Part shown: one piece after another, positions 1-5,774 of the stretch
How positions within the stretch are numbered: the stretch's first letter is position 1
Layout: every line of letters begins with the position of its first letter
Assembly (NCBI GenBank): GCA_902773285.1
Contig: CACYDS010000035.1
Location: 1-10,980, forward strand
DNA from: an uncultured Pseudomonadota bacterium
GTDB taxonomy: Bacteria > Pseudomonadota > Alphaproteobacteria > RUG11792
Reading direction: 5' to 3'
DNA length: 10,980 bases
Made by a program: the position numbers and the translations under genes
The notes under the pieces: generated by a model
Database searches by the model: none
Told to the model about the DNA's origin: nothing
Seen by the model: only the letters and a program-made list of their open reading frames with translations

Positions 1-496
1 CTAGTGCTTGGTCAATGTCGGCAACCGTGTTGTATTTGTCCTTAATTCGACGCTTTACTTCTGCTAATGCCTTATTCGTATCACACTCTTCGTTGGCCTT
101 TAACTGGCTATTGTAAACGTGTATTAAATTCCATAACACTAAAGCATTATAATTCTGCTGGGAATATTTATGCTTCCTCGGATCTACATCAAATGTTATA
201 ACGGCTTTTTTGCCTTTATTCTGGAATTCATTCTTTTCAGTTATGCAATCCGCAATGGCTTTGCCGATAACATTGCGTATCGACTCGCTATATAGCTCAT
301 CAGTAATCCAGTTGCCGCATTCTGCAGCAGTAATCGTATTATTGGCAATAACGCGCCAGCCAAGCTGATTTCCTATATTTATTAACTCTGATTTGGTTAT
401 GGATTGTTCAGAAGCTATGCCGCCTTGAGTAAATATTGATAATGCTAATACATTACTGACTAATAGTCCACTCCCGAATACATAACGTTTAATCAT
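1..496 (-). CDS. Small exported protein of unknown function, 5' part only
   Basis: I do not recognise this protein. Reading the minus strand from ATG at 496 gives 165 uninterrupted codons that run off the left edge, so the C-terminus is missing. The N-terminus (MIKRYVFGSGLLVSNVLALS) is a typical Sec signal peptide: basic start, hydrophobic core, and probable signal peptidase I cleavage near residues 28-29 (GGIAS). The mature part has Trp47, Trp63, Trp122 and three cysteines (60, 84, 138), which could form disulphides in the periplasm or outside the cell. It ends in a charged, probably helical segment (AEVKRRIKDKYN). An in-frame ATG at 538 would add 14 residues but sits almost at the predicted transcription start. 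ATG 496 fits better: it has a weak AAGG 11 bases upstream and puts the basic residues at the front of the signal. The gene is divergent from pnp. Export is well supported, function is unknown. Confidence 0.75.
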   Translation of the reverse strand, partial: MIKRYVFGSGLLVSNVLALSIFTQGGIASEQSITKSELINIGNQLGWRVIANNTITAAECGNWITDELYSESIRNVIGKAIADCITEKNEFQNKGKKAVITFDVDPRKHKYSQQNYNALVLWNLIHVYNSQLKANEECDTNKALAEVKRRIKDKYNTVADIDQAL

Positions 497-543
497 AATA
501 AGTAAAACCTTAAAAAACAAAAATCCTGTTCCTTCCATAGATC

Positions 544-572
544 AGAATAACATATCTTTATCTAGTTGCCAA
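544..572 (-). promoter_or_regulatory. Predicted sigma70-type promoter of the divergent exported-protein gene
   Basis: On the minus strand a TTGGCA -35 (complement of 567-572) is followed after 17 bases by TATTCT (complement of 544-549). Transcription would start near 537, giving a leader of about 40 bases before ATG 496. The -35 matches the consensus at 5 of 6 positions and the -10 at 4 of 6. The -35 overlaps the predicted pnp -35 on the other strand. Prediction by eye only. Confidence 0.45.
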
Positions 573-593
573 TCCCATTTATACACTTATACA
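566..593 (+). promoter_or_regulatory. Predicted pnp promoter
   Basis: TTGCCA (566-571) and TATACA (588-593) are separated by 16 bases. A start near 600 would give a pnp leader of about 93 bases. Downstream, an 8-base tandem repeat GCTATTAT (612-627) offers other -10-like hexamers, but I find no good -35 for them. No rpsO lies upstream, so pnp needs its own promoter here, which supports looking in this gap. Confidence 0.4.
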
Positions 594-607
594 AAACCGA
601 TGGGATT
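571..607. repeat. 8-bp inverted repeat around the pnp -10 region
   Basis: AATCCCAT (571-578) and ATGGGATT (600-607) are perfect reverse complements 21 bases apart. The arms flank the predicted pnp -10 and the left arm touches the shared -35. This placement would suit an operator for a dimeric regulator. The left arm is probably not transcribed from the predicted promoter, so an RNA hairpin is less likely. No protein is identified, and chance is possible in AT-rich sequence. Confidence 0.4.
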
Positions 608-654
608 TCGTGCTATTATGCTATTATATAGGGGAATGTTAAGACTGGATTTGT

Positions 655-680
655 TTTCGGCGATGGGGCCGAAATTTTTT
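655..680 (+). terminator. Terminator-like hairpin in the pnp leader (possible attenuator)
   Basis: TTTCGGC (655-661) pairs perfectly with GCCGAAA (668-674) across a six-base loop, and TTTTTT (675-680) follows at once. This is the form of an intrinsic terminator. The T-tract ends two bases before the AAAGG ribosome-binding site (682-686) of pnp. No plus-strand gene precedes it in the window, so it probably acts on the pnp leader, as an attenuator or as a processing hairpin. In E. coli pnp is known to be autoregulated through a leader hairpin cut by RNase III; whether the same applies here is inference. It could also be the surviving terminator of a lost upstream gene. Confidence 0.6.
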
Positions 681-692
681 GAAAGGTATTAA

Positions 693-2753
693 ATGTTTTC
701 TGTAACGAGTGAAACTATAAATTGGGGGGGTAAAAACTTAACTATTGAAACCGGGAAAATAGCCCGTCAGGCAGACGGTGCTGTGGTTGTTAAATACGGA
801 GATACGACTGTTTTATGTACATGTGTATATGCCAAAAAAACAGCAGAAGATGCAAGTTTTTTCCCGCTGACAATAAATTATCAAGAAAAATTTTATGCAG
901 CCGGAAGAGTTCCGGGAGGGTTCGTAAAAAGGGAAGGAAAACCTTCTGAGCGGGAAACGCTCATTGCGCGCTTGATAGATCGGCCAATACGTCCTCTTTT
1001 TCCTGATGGTTTTTTGAATGAAGTGCAAGTGGTGTGCACAACAATTAGTTATGATTCTGAATGTTCTCCCGACATAGCTGCTCTCATTGGCGCATCAGCG
1101 GCTATTTCAATTTCTGGGGTTCCATTCACGGCCCCTGTTGCTGGATGTCGAGTTGGATATGACAGGGAGAATGGGTTTATTTTAAATCCGACCAAGGCAA
1201 GTGACTTAGAACTTGTTGTAGCGGGAACAAGTGCGGGAATTTTGATGGTTGAATCTGAGGTCAAAGAACTTTCAGAAGAGACAATGCTTGATGCCGTTAT
1301 GTTCGGATTTGATTCATTTCAGCCTGTTTTAGAGATGATAGAGAACCTGAAGCGCAAGGTTGGAAAACCTGTAATGAATGTGATGGCATTCGAGGAAAAA
1401 TATGTTGACACTTTGAAAAAAATCGAACAATTGTCACTGAAAAAGATAAAGGAAGCCCTGAAGATCAAGGCAAAATTGGAACGACGTGATTTAATTGAGC
1501 GAGCCAAAGAAGAGGTTTTCACCGAACTTGCCGAAGAGCAGGAGCAAGTGATTTTGGATACCCTGTTTGAATCAATTTTAGCAAAAACAATGCGAAGTAC
1601 TCTGCTTGCAACAAAAACAAGAATAGATGGCCGGAAGTTAGATCAAATTCGTCCGATTACGTGTGAAATAGACGTTTTGCCCAAAGTGCATGGAAGCGCA
1701 TTATTTACGCGAGGAGAAACTCAAGCGCTTGTTGTGACTACACTGGGCTCATCATTGGATGAGCAGATCATCGATAATATCACAGGAGAAGCTAGCGAGC
1801 GTTTCATGTTGCACTACAATTTCCCTCCATATTCAGTTGGCGAAATTGGCAGGTTAGGGGCGCCGGGACGCAGAGAAATTGGGCATGGGAAATTGGCTTG
1901 GAGAGCATTGCATTCCATCGTGCCGCCAGCAAATAAATTCCCGTATACAATTAGGGTAGTTTCAGATATCACAGAATCTAACGGTTCTTCATCAATGGCT
2001 ACAGTTTGTGGCTCATCTTTATCTATGATGTCAGCCGGGATTCCTATGCGAGAGCATGTGGCAGGTATTGCTATGGGATTGATTAAAGAAGGTGACGATT
2101 ATGTCGTTCTGTCAGATATCATGGGAGATGAAGATCACCTTGGTGATATGGATTTCAAGGTAGCTGGGACAAAAGATGGCATAACTGCATTGCAGATGGA
2201 TATCAAAATTACCAGTATTAATAGAGAAATAATACAAACAGCTTTAGCACAGGCAAAGAAAGGTAGACTTCATATTTTGGATTTAATGAATGCGACGATT
2301 TCTGAAGCGAAAAGTGAGCTCAGTTCAACGGCGCCAAGAATTGAAAAGGTAACAATCGATAAAGATAAAATTCGCGATTTGATAGGGCCGGGCGGCAAGA
2401 CCATCAAAGAAATTACTGAAAAAACGAATACCAAAATTGAGATTGATGATACTGGAATAGTAAGCATATTTGCGACTGACAAGAAATGTATGGAAGAAGC
2501 GATAAGTACTGTAAAAAGCATATGTTGTCCACCTGAGGTCGGAGCGATATACGATGGAGTGGTAACAAAAATAATGGATTTCGGCGCGTTTGTTTCTATA
2601 GGAAATCGCGAGGGGTTGGTGCATATCAGTCAAATATCGGAAAAGAAAGTAAGAGCCGTACATGATGTTCTAAAGGAGGGGCAAAATGTCAAAGTGAAGG
2701 TTCTTGGAGTTGATGAAAAAGGTCGTATAAAACTTTCAATGAAAGGCCTTTGA
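693..2753 (+). CDS. pnp: Polynucleotide phosphorylase (polyribonucleotide nucleotidyltransferase)
   Basis: PNPase degrades RNA 3' to 5' by phosphorolysis and is a core exonuclease of mRNA turnover, acting as a trimer. The 686-residue protein has the whole family layout: first RNase PH-like domain (about 12-145), helical linker domain (about 235-310), second, catalytic RNase PH domain (about 315-540), KH domain (about 552-612) with the GPGG loop at 565-568, and S1 domain (about 617-686). Catalytic signatures are present: Ser433-Ser434 in ESNGSSSMA for phosphate binding, and Asp481, Asp487 and Lys489 in DEDHLGDMDFK for metal and catalysis. The N-terminus (INWGGKNLTIETGKIARQAD) is alphaproteobacterial in style. 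It lacks the C-terminal tail that often follows S1, so it is slightly short. ATG 693 has AAAGG six bases upstream. The usual rpsO neighbour is absent; instead a divergent exported-protein gene lies upstream. The T6 hairpin in the leader suggests post-initiation control. Confidence 0.97.
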   Translation: MFSVTSETINWGGKNLTIETGKIARQADGAVVVKYGDTTVLCTCVYAKKTAEDASFFPLTINYQEKFYAAGRVPGGFVKREGKPSERETLIARLIDRPIRPLFPDGFLNEVQVVCTTISYDSECSPDIAALIGASAAISISGVPFTAPVAGCRVGYDRENGFILNPTKASDLELVVAGTSAGILMVESEVKELSEETMLDAVMFGFDSFQPVLEMIENLKRKVGKPVMNVMAFEEKYVDTLKKIEQLSLKKIKEALKIKAKLERRDLIERAKEEVFTELAEEQEQVILDTLFESILAKTMRSTLLATKTRIDGRKLDQIRPITCEIDVLPKVHGSALFTRGETQALVVTTLGSSLDEQIIDNITGEASERFMLHYNFPPYSVGEIGRLGAPGRREIGHGKLAWRALHSIVPPANKFPYTIRVVSDITESNGSSSMATVCGSSLSMMSAGIPMREHVAGIAMGLIKEGDDYVVLSDIMGDEDHLGDMDFKVAGTKDGITALQMDIKITSINREIIQTALAQAKKGRLHILDLMNATISEAKSELSSTAPRIEKVTIDKDKIRDLIGPGGKTIKEITEKTNTKIEIDDTGIVSIFATDKKCMEEAISTVKSICCPPEVGAIYDGVVTKIMDFGAFVSIGNREGLVHISQISEKKVRAVHDVLKEGQNVKVKVLGVDEKGRIKLSMKGL

Positions 2754-2771
2754 ATCACAGAACATATAGTG

Positions 2772-2815
2772 GGGGCAAGCAAAACGGTTGATTGCAGATT
2801 CGCATTGCTTGTCTC
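2772..2815 (+). other. Hairpin just after pnp
   Basis: GGGGCAAGCAA (2772-2782) pairs with TTGCTTGTCTC (2805-2815), eleven pairs including two G-U, around a 22-base loop in which TGC/GCA (2793-2795 with 2802-2804) can extend the helix. It starts 19 bases after the pnp stop and has no T-tract. It may protect the pnp 3' end from exonucleases or be half of a compound terminator with the next hairpin. Confidence 0.4.
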
Positions 2816-2825
2816 GGCGCATAAC

Positions 2826-2855
2826 GCTGAATCAAAGTATTTTGGTTAGTTTTTT
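2826..2855 (+). terminator. Likely intrinsic terminator of pnp
   Basis: AATCAAA (2830-2836) pairs with TTTGGTT (2841-2847), one pair being G-U, around the loop GTAT. C2827-G2849 and T2828-A2848 extend the stem past a one-base bulge, and T6 follows at 2850-2855. The stem is AT-rich, which fits the base composition of the genome. The pnp stop is about 75 bases upstream. Confidence 0.55.
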
Positions 2856-2938
2856 ATCGAGAGATTCACCTTAGCAATGCAATACGATAGAACTATGTGA
2901 GGCTTTGTTTTAGCGGGAAACTTATATGGCTGCAATGT

Positions 2939-2968
2939 TTGAAATGTGTATGTAAAGGCGCTTATAAG
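2939..2968 (+). promoter_or_regulatory. Candidate promoter for the rpmF operon or a small RNA
   Basis: TTGAAA (2939-2944) and TATAAG (2963-2968) are separated by 18 bases, each one mismatch from the sigma70 consensus. It lies after the pnp terminator, so it could start the rpmF operon with a leader of about 240 bases carrying the palindrome and the second hairpin. A weaker pair nearer the gene (TTGATT at 3079, TAAATT at 3102, spacing 17) is an alternative start. Confidence 0.35.
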
Positions 2969-3030
2969 AATGGTTATATGAAGATGTGGTAGAGATATAG
3001 GCGCAAGAATTGTCGGTATAAAAAAGACGA

Positions 3031-3042
3031 TGCTACGTAGCA
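3031..3042. repeat. Perfect 12-bp palindrome
   Basis: TGCTACGTAGCA reads the same on both strands. It sits about 60 bases downstream of the candidate promoter at 2939-2968 and is more GC-rich than its surroundings. It could be a binding site for a dimeric DNA-binding protein. I found no second copy in the window, and no regulator can be named. Confidence 0.45.
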
Positions 3043-3121
3043 AACCGGAAAAGGGCAAGTTTTAGTTTTTGCGCTTGTTTGATTTGGACTATCGATGAAT
3101 TTAAATTAATTACATTGCTAA

Positions 3122-3161
3122 AGGGAGGAGCTATTCTAAGCTTACCTCTTGATTCTTTTTT
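3122..3161 (+). promoter_or_regulatory. Bulged hairpin with T6 tract that hides a Shine-Dalgarno-like sequence
   Basis: AGCT (3129-3132) pairs with AGCT (3139-3142) around a six-base loop. After a two-base bulge (3143-3144) the stem continues, GGAGG (3124-3128) pairing with CCTCT (3145-3149), the outermost pair being G-U. TTTTTT follows at 3156-3161 after a five-base gap. The left strand is AAGGGAGGAG, a near-perfect anti-16S sequence, but no start codon stands at a usable distance behind it. Either this is a terminator or attenuator in the rpmF leader, or the purine run is bound by something else. It lies 52 bases before ATG 3214. Confidence 0.4.
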
Positions 3162-3213
3162 AGATTTGTGGGACAATCACTGAAGTTGTTTTGATAAGAT
3201 TTTGAGTTTTGAA

Positions 3214-3402
3214 ATGGCAGTTCCGAAAAAGAAAACATCGAAGTCAAGACGAGGTATGCGTAGAGCGCATGATTTCGATACACCTGTCAATGTTGTGACA
3301 TGTAGTAATTGCGGTAAGGCTGTTGTGCCACACAATGTTTGTAAATTTTGCAACACCTACGCTGGACGTAACACGAAGGTTGCGAATATCTCTGAAGAGT
3401 AA
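3214..3402 (+). CDS. rpmF: 50S ribosomal protein L32
   Basis: L32 is a small zinc-ribbon protein of the large ribosomal subunit. The 62-residue product starts MAVPKKKTSKSRRGMRRAHD, the classic bacterial L32 N-terminus. It carries the zinc-binding cysteines as a CxxC pair at Cys30 and Cys33 and another at Cys43 and Cys46, so this is the zinc-containing form. A TTG at 3202 would add four residues, but the family begins at MAVP, so ATG 3214 is chosen. The ribosome-binding site is weak. It is first in a cluster with plsX (17 bases on), the widespread rpmF-plsX-fabH arrangement that links ribosome and membrane-lipid supply. The acidic tail NISEE is a little longer than usual. Confidence 0.96.
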   Translation: MAVPKKKTSKSRRGMRRAHDFDTPVNVVTCSNCGKAVVPHNVCKFCNTYAGRNTKVANISEE

Positions 3403-3419
3403 GGTAAACTGATAAAACA

Positions 3420-4445
3420 GTGATAAGAGTTGCATTAGATATGATGGGGGGGGACCTAGGGATGGATGCTACTGTGCCTGGGTTGTCTCTTTATATCCAG
3501 AATCATGATTGTGATGATATAACGTTTGAACTTTTTGGCAACAAATCGATTATCGAACGACATGTTGGGTTGCCAAGGTGTGTTATACACGATACTGGAG
3601 AAAACGTAATTTCAGCTTCTGAAAAGCCCGCAAAAGCTCTGAAAATTGGCCGTAAAACTAGTATGTTCGAGGCTATTTCTTGTGTTGCACAAGGCAATGC
3701 GGATGCGGTGGTATCTTCTGGAAACACTGGTGCATATATGGCCCTTTCGAAAATCTTGATTGGTGCGATAGATGGAATTGAGCGCCCTGCAATTGTTAGC
3801 ATATTGCCAAATGTGTTGAATAGCACTGTTATGCTTGATTTAGGTGCTAATACCGATTGTTCTCCAGCAAAGTTGTTGCAATTTGCTATTATGGGGAAGG
3901 CGGTATCGCAGGTTTTACAACGGATAGAAAATCCAAGGATAGGGCTGTTGAATATAGGAACAGAAAGGACCAAAGGAACAGATTTACTGGAGGAGGCATA
4001 TGAGCTTTTGGAGCGCGCACAAGGTTTAAATTTCATCGGATTCGTTGAAGGGACAGACATTACTAATGGTACTGCAGACGTTATAGTTACGGATGGTTTT
4101 ACAGGCAATGTGTCGTTAAAGACGATGGAGGGAACCATACGTTATATTGCGCATACTCTAAAGACGGGTTTTTCATCCAGCTTGATGAGCAAGGTTGGAT
4201 ATCTGTGTTGCCGAAATGCTATAAAAACTTTGAAAAATGCAATAGATCCTAGAAATCATAACGGTGCTCCATTGGTCGGATTGAAGAAGATTTCTATCAA
4301 AAGCCATGGAAATTCCGATGCTGTTGGATTTGCGAATGCTATATCTGTTGCGGTGAAACTGGCGAAATCTGGTTTCGTGGAGAATATCGAAAAAATGATA
4401 TCGGAAATTGAAAAAGGAAATTCAGATGAGAATAAAAATAACTGA
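3420..4445 (+). CDS. plsX: Phosphate acyltransferase PlsX
   Basis: PlsX converts acyl-ACP plus phosphate to acyl-phosphate, the acyl donor for PlsY in the first step of phospholipid synthesis, and works at the inner face of the membrane. The 341-residue protein has the family signatures in order: DMMGGD (7-12), SSGNTGA (99-105), LDLGANTDC (139-147), GLLNIGTE (175-182), VEGTDI (209-214), TDGFTGNVSLK (224-234) and GAPLVGL (282-288). The length is normal. The start is GTG at 3420, placed by alignment of the DMMGGD motif near the N-terminus; the nearest SD-like bases are a distant AAGG. The gene carries an uninterrupted run of eight G at 3446-3453, encoding part of the MGGD motif, which is striking in AT-rich sequence. 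Its last 20 bases overlap fabH. Confidence 0.96.
   Translation: MIRVALDMMGGDLGMDATVPGLSLYIQNHDCDDITFELFGNKSIIERHVGLPRCVIHDTGENVISASEKPAKALKIGRKTSMFEAISCVAQGNADAVVSSGNTGAYMALSKILIGAIDGIERPAIVSILPNVLNSTVMLDLGANTDCSPAKLLQFAIMGKAVSQVLQRIENPRIGLLNIGTERTKGTDLLEEAYELLERAQGLNFIGFVEGTDITNGTADVIVTDGFTGNVSLKTMEGTIRYIAHTLKTGFSSSLMSKVGYLCCRNAIKTLKNAIDPRNHNGAPLVGLKKISIKSHGNSDAVGFANAISVAVKLAKSGFVENIEKMISEIEKGNSDENKNN
4414..4418 (+). promoter_or_regulatory. Ribosome-binding site deciding the fabH start
   Basis: AAGGA, seven bases before ATG 4426 and inside the plsX coding sequence, selects this ATG over the in-frame TTG at 4408. Ribosomes finishing plsX at 4445 pass directly over it, which suggests translational coupling. 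Confidence 0.6.
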
Positions 4446-5385
4446 CATAGCAACATATTTGCCCGAAAAAGTTGTGACGAATGATGATTTATCTGCAACT
4501 TTGGATACGTCTCATGAGTGGATTTATACGCGTACAGGCATTGAAAGCCGGCATATTTCAGCTAGAGATGAACTGACTTCAACTCTGGCAATAGAAGCTA
4601 CAAAAAAGCTCATACGCCAATCAAATGTAGATCCCATGACTATTGACGCGATAATCGTTTCGACGACAACAGGTGATACTCGTTTTCCGTCCTGCGCATG
4701 TAAGGTGCAGGGGGCGATTGAAGCATACAAAGCTTTTGCTTTTGATGTTAATGCTGCTTGTGCCGGCTTCATATATGCGCTTGCTGTAGCAGATAGTATG
4801 ATGAAGTCTATGAAGTTACGAAGAGTTTTGCTTATATCGGCTGAAACGATAACGAAATTTGTGGATTGGACTGATAGGTCAACTTGTGTACTTTTCGGAG
4901 ATGGGGCTGGAGCGATGTTGCTTGAGGGGGCAGAAGATTCCCAAACAGGCATAATTGCGACAAAATTATATTCAAATGGCGAGGACGAAAAGTTTAATTC
5001 GATTCTCGCCCATAACGGCGAGCAAAATGGGAATAGAGGCTATATAACGATGGCTGGACGAACAGTGTTTAAATACGCTATTGACTATATGGCTATGTCG
5101 ATGAAGGAAATTTTAGATGAGAACAATATGACTATTAGCGATATTGATTGGATTATTCCGCATCAAGCAAATCGTCGCATTTTAGAGTCTATGTGCAAAA
5201 TGCGTGATTTTCCAATAGAAAAAGTCATAATAACGACTCAAGAACATGCTAATACATCGTCCGCATCAATCCCGCTGGCGTTAAGAGATGCGCTGGATAA
5301 AGGCAAAGTAAATCAAGGTGATACTTTGTTGTTTACTGCATTGGGGGCAGGCTTAACCTGGGGCTCTGCAATAGTAAGAATTTAG
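4426..5385 (+). CDS. fabH: 3-oxoacyl-ACP synthase III (KAS III)
   Basis: FabH starts type II fatty-acid synthesis by condensing acetyl-CoA with malonyl-ACP. From ATG 4426 the protein is 319 residues, the usual length. The catalytic triad is complete: Cys112 in NAACAGF, His246 in PHQANRR and Asn276 in HANTSSAS. The motifs DTSHEWIYTRTGI (27-39), FGDGAGA (157-163) and the C-terminal GAGLTWGSA are also typical. AAGGA seven bases upstream supports this start over a TTG at 4408 that would add six residues. The gene overlaps the end of plsX by 20 bases in another frame, so the two are probably co-translated. In many alphaproteobacteria ihfA follows fabH; here a HIT-family gene follows instead. Confidence 0.97.
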   Translation: MRIKITDIATYLPEKVVTNDDLSATLDTSHEWIYTRTGIESRHISARDELTSTLAIEATKKLIRQSNVDPMTIDAIIVSTTTGDTRFPSCACKVQGAIEAYKAFAFDVNAACAGFIYALAVADSMMKSMKLRRVLLISAETITKFVDWTDRSTCVLFGDGAGAMLLEGAEDSQTGIIATKLYSNGEDEKFNSILAHNGEQNGNRGYITMAGRTVFKYAIDYMAMSMKEILDENNMTISDIDWIIPHQANRRILESMCKMRDFPIEKVIITTQEHANTSSASIPLALRDALDKGKVNQGDTLLFTALGAGLTWGSAIVRI

Positions 5386-5389
5386 ATAT

Positions 5390-5393
5390 GGAG
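5390..5393 (+). promoter_or_regulatory. Ribosome-binding site deciding the HIT gene start
   Basis: GGAG lies six bases before ATG 5400. It overlaps the alternative in-frame ATG at 5388, which itself has no SD and lies three bases past the fabH stop, so 5400 is preferred. Confidence 0.6.
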
Positions 5394-5399
5394 ATAATT

Positions 5400-5765
5400 A
5401 TGCAACAGTATGATAAGAACAATGTTTTTTATAAGATTATCAATAAGGAGATAAATGCCAATTTAATCCTAGAGGGAAAGCATTTTATAGCGTTTCACGA
5501 TATAGCTCCCAAAGCTCCTGTGCATGTCCTGGTGATTCCAAGGGGACTGTATGTTGATTACAATGACTTTGCTTTAAATGCGAGCGATGAGGAGATTATT
5601 GATTTTAACAGAGGAATCGCTGAAATAGTTAAGATTATGCACCTTGAAAAGCATGGCTTTAAGATAATATCTAATGCAGGTAGATTTACTACGCCTGATT
5701 TTCCAGAACCTCAATCCGTAATGCACATGCACGTACACATTCTTGGAAAATCGGCCGAAGATTAA
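5400..5765 (+). CDS. HIT-family (histidine triad) nucleotide phosphoramidase, HINT-like
   Basis: HINT-type proteins hydrolyse nucleoside phosphoramidates and aminoacyl-adenylates, usually as cytosolic dimers. From ATG 5400 the product is 121 residues, close to the family norm. The N-terminal half has NVFYKIINKEINA, FHDIAPKAPVHVLVIPR (32-48) and SNAG (91-94). The catalytic triad is HMHVH at 109-113 (His109, His111, His113; the middle one is the expected nucleophile). The segment just before it (PDFPEPQSV) is unlike the usual GQEV in HinT, so the exact subfamily is uncertain and I give no symbol. It sits 14 bases after fabH and 9 before ileS. The position beside an aminoacyl-tRNA synthetase fits the known ability of HINT enzymes to clear aminoacyl-AMP, but that link is an inference. 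Confidence 0.88.
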   Translation: MQQYDKNNVFYKIINKEINANLILEGKHFIAFHDIAPKAPVHVLVIPRGLYVDYNDFALNASDEEIIDFNRGIAEIVKIMHLEKHGFKIISNAGRFTTPDFPEPQSVMHMHVHILGKSAED

Positions 5766-5774
5766 GGGATAATT

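Larger units (their letters stand above)
2754..3213 (+). other. 460-base gene-free stretch between pnp and rpmF
   Basis: I find no convincing coding region here. The sequence contains, in order, a hairpin (2772-2815), a likely intrinsic terminator for pnp (2826-2855), a promoter-like pair (2939-2968), a perfect 12-bp palindrome (3031-3042) and a second hairpin with a T-tract (3122-3161). The last 50 bases before rpmF are AT-rich with only a weak ribosome-binding site. The stretch is long for an otherwise tightly packed window. It probably serves as the regulatory leader of the rpmF operon, could encode a small RNA, or could be a decayed gene. No tRNA T-arm or SRP RNA signature was seen. Confidence 0.6.

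Noticed and set aside
2846..3058. Minus-strand frame of 70 codons in the pnp-rpmF gap
   Set aside because: No recognisable domain or good ribosome-binding site, and it overlaps the likely pnp terminator. Kept only as non-coding sequence.
3202..3213. TTG start for L32 twelve bases upstream
   Set aside because: The L32 family begins with MAVPKKK, so ATG 3214 is the start.
2754..3213. tRNA, SRP RNA or other standard RNA gene in the long gap
   Set aside because: No T-arm consensus, cloverleaf or known conserved RNA motif found on either strand by eye.
3503..4138. Minus-strand frame of 211 codons inside plsX
   Set aside because: Antisense shadow of a clearly identified gene with complete PlsX motifs; no family match for the antisense product.
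5388..5399. Upstream ATG for the HIT gene
   Set aside because: No SD before it, whereas GGAG is well placed for ATG 5400.
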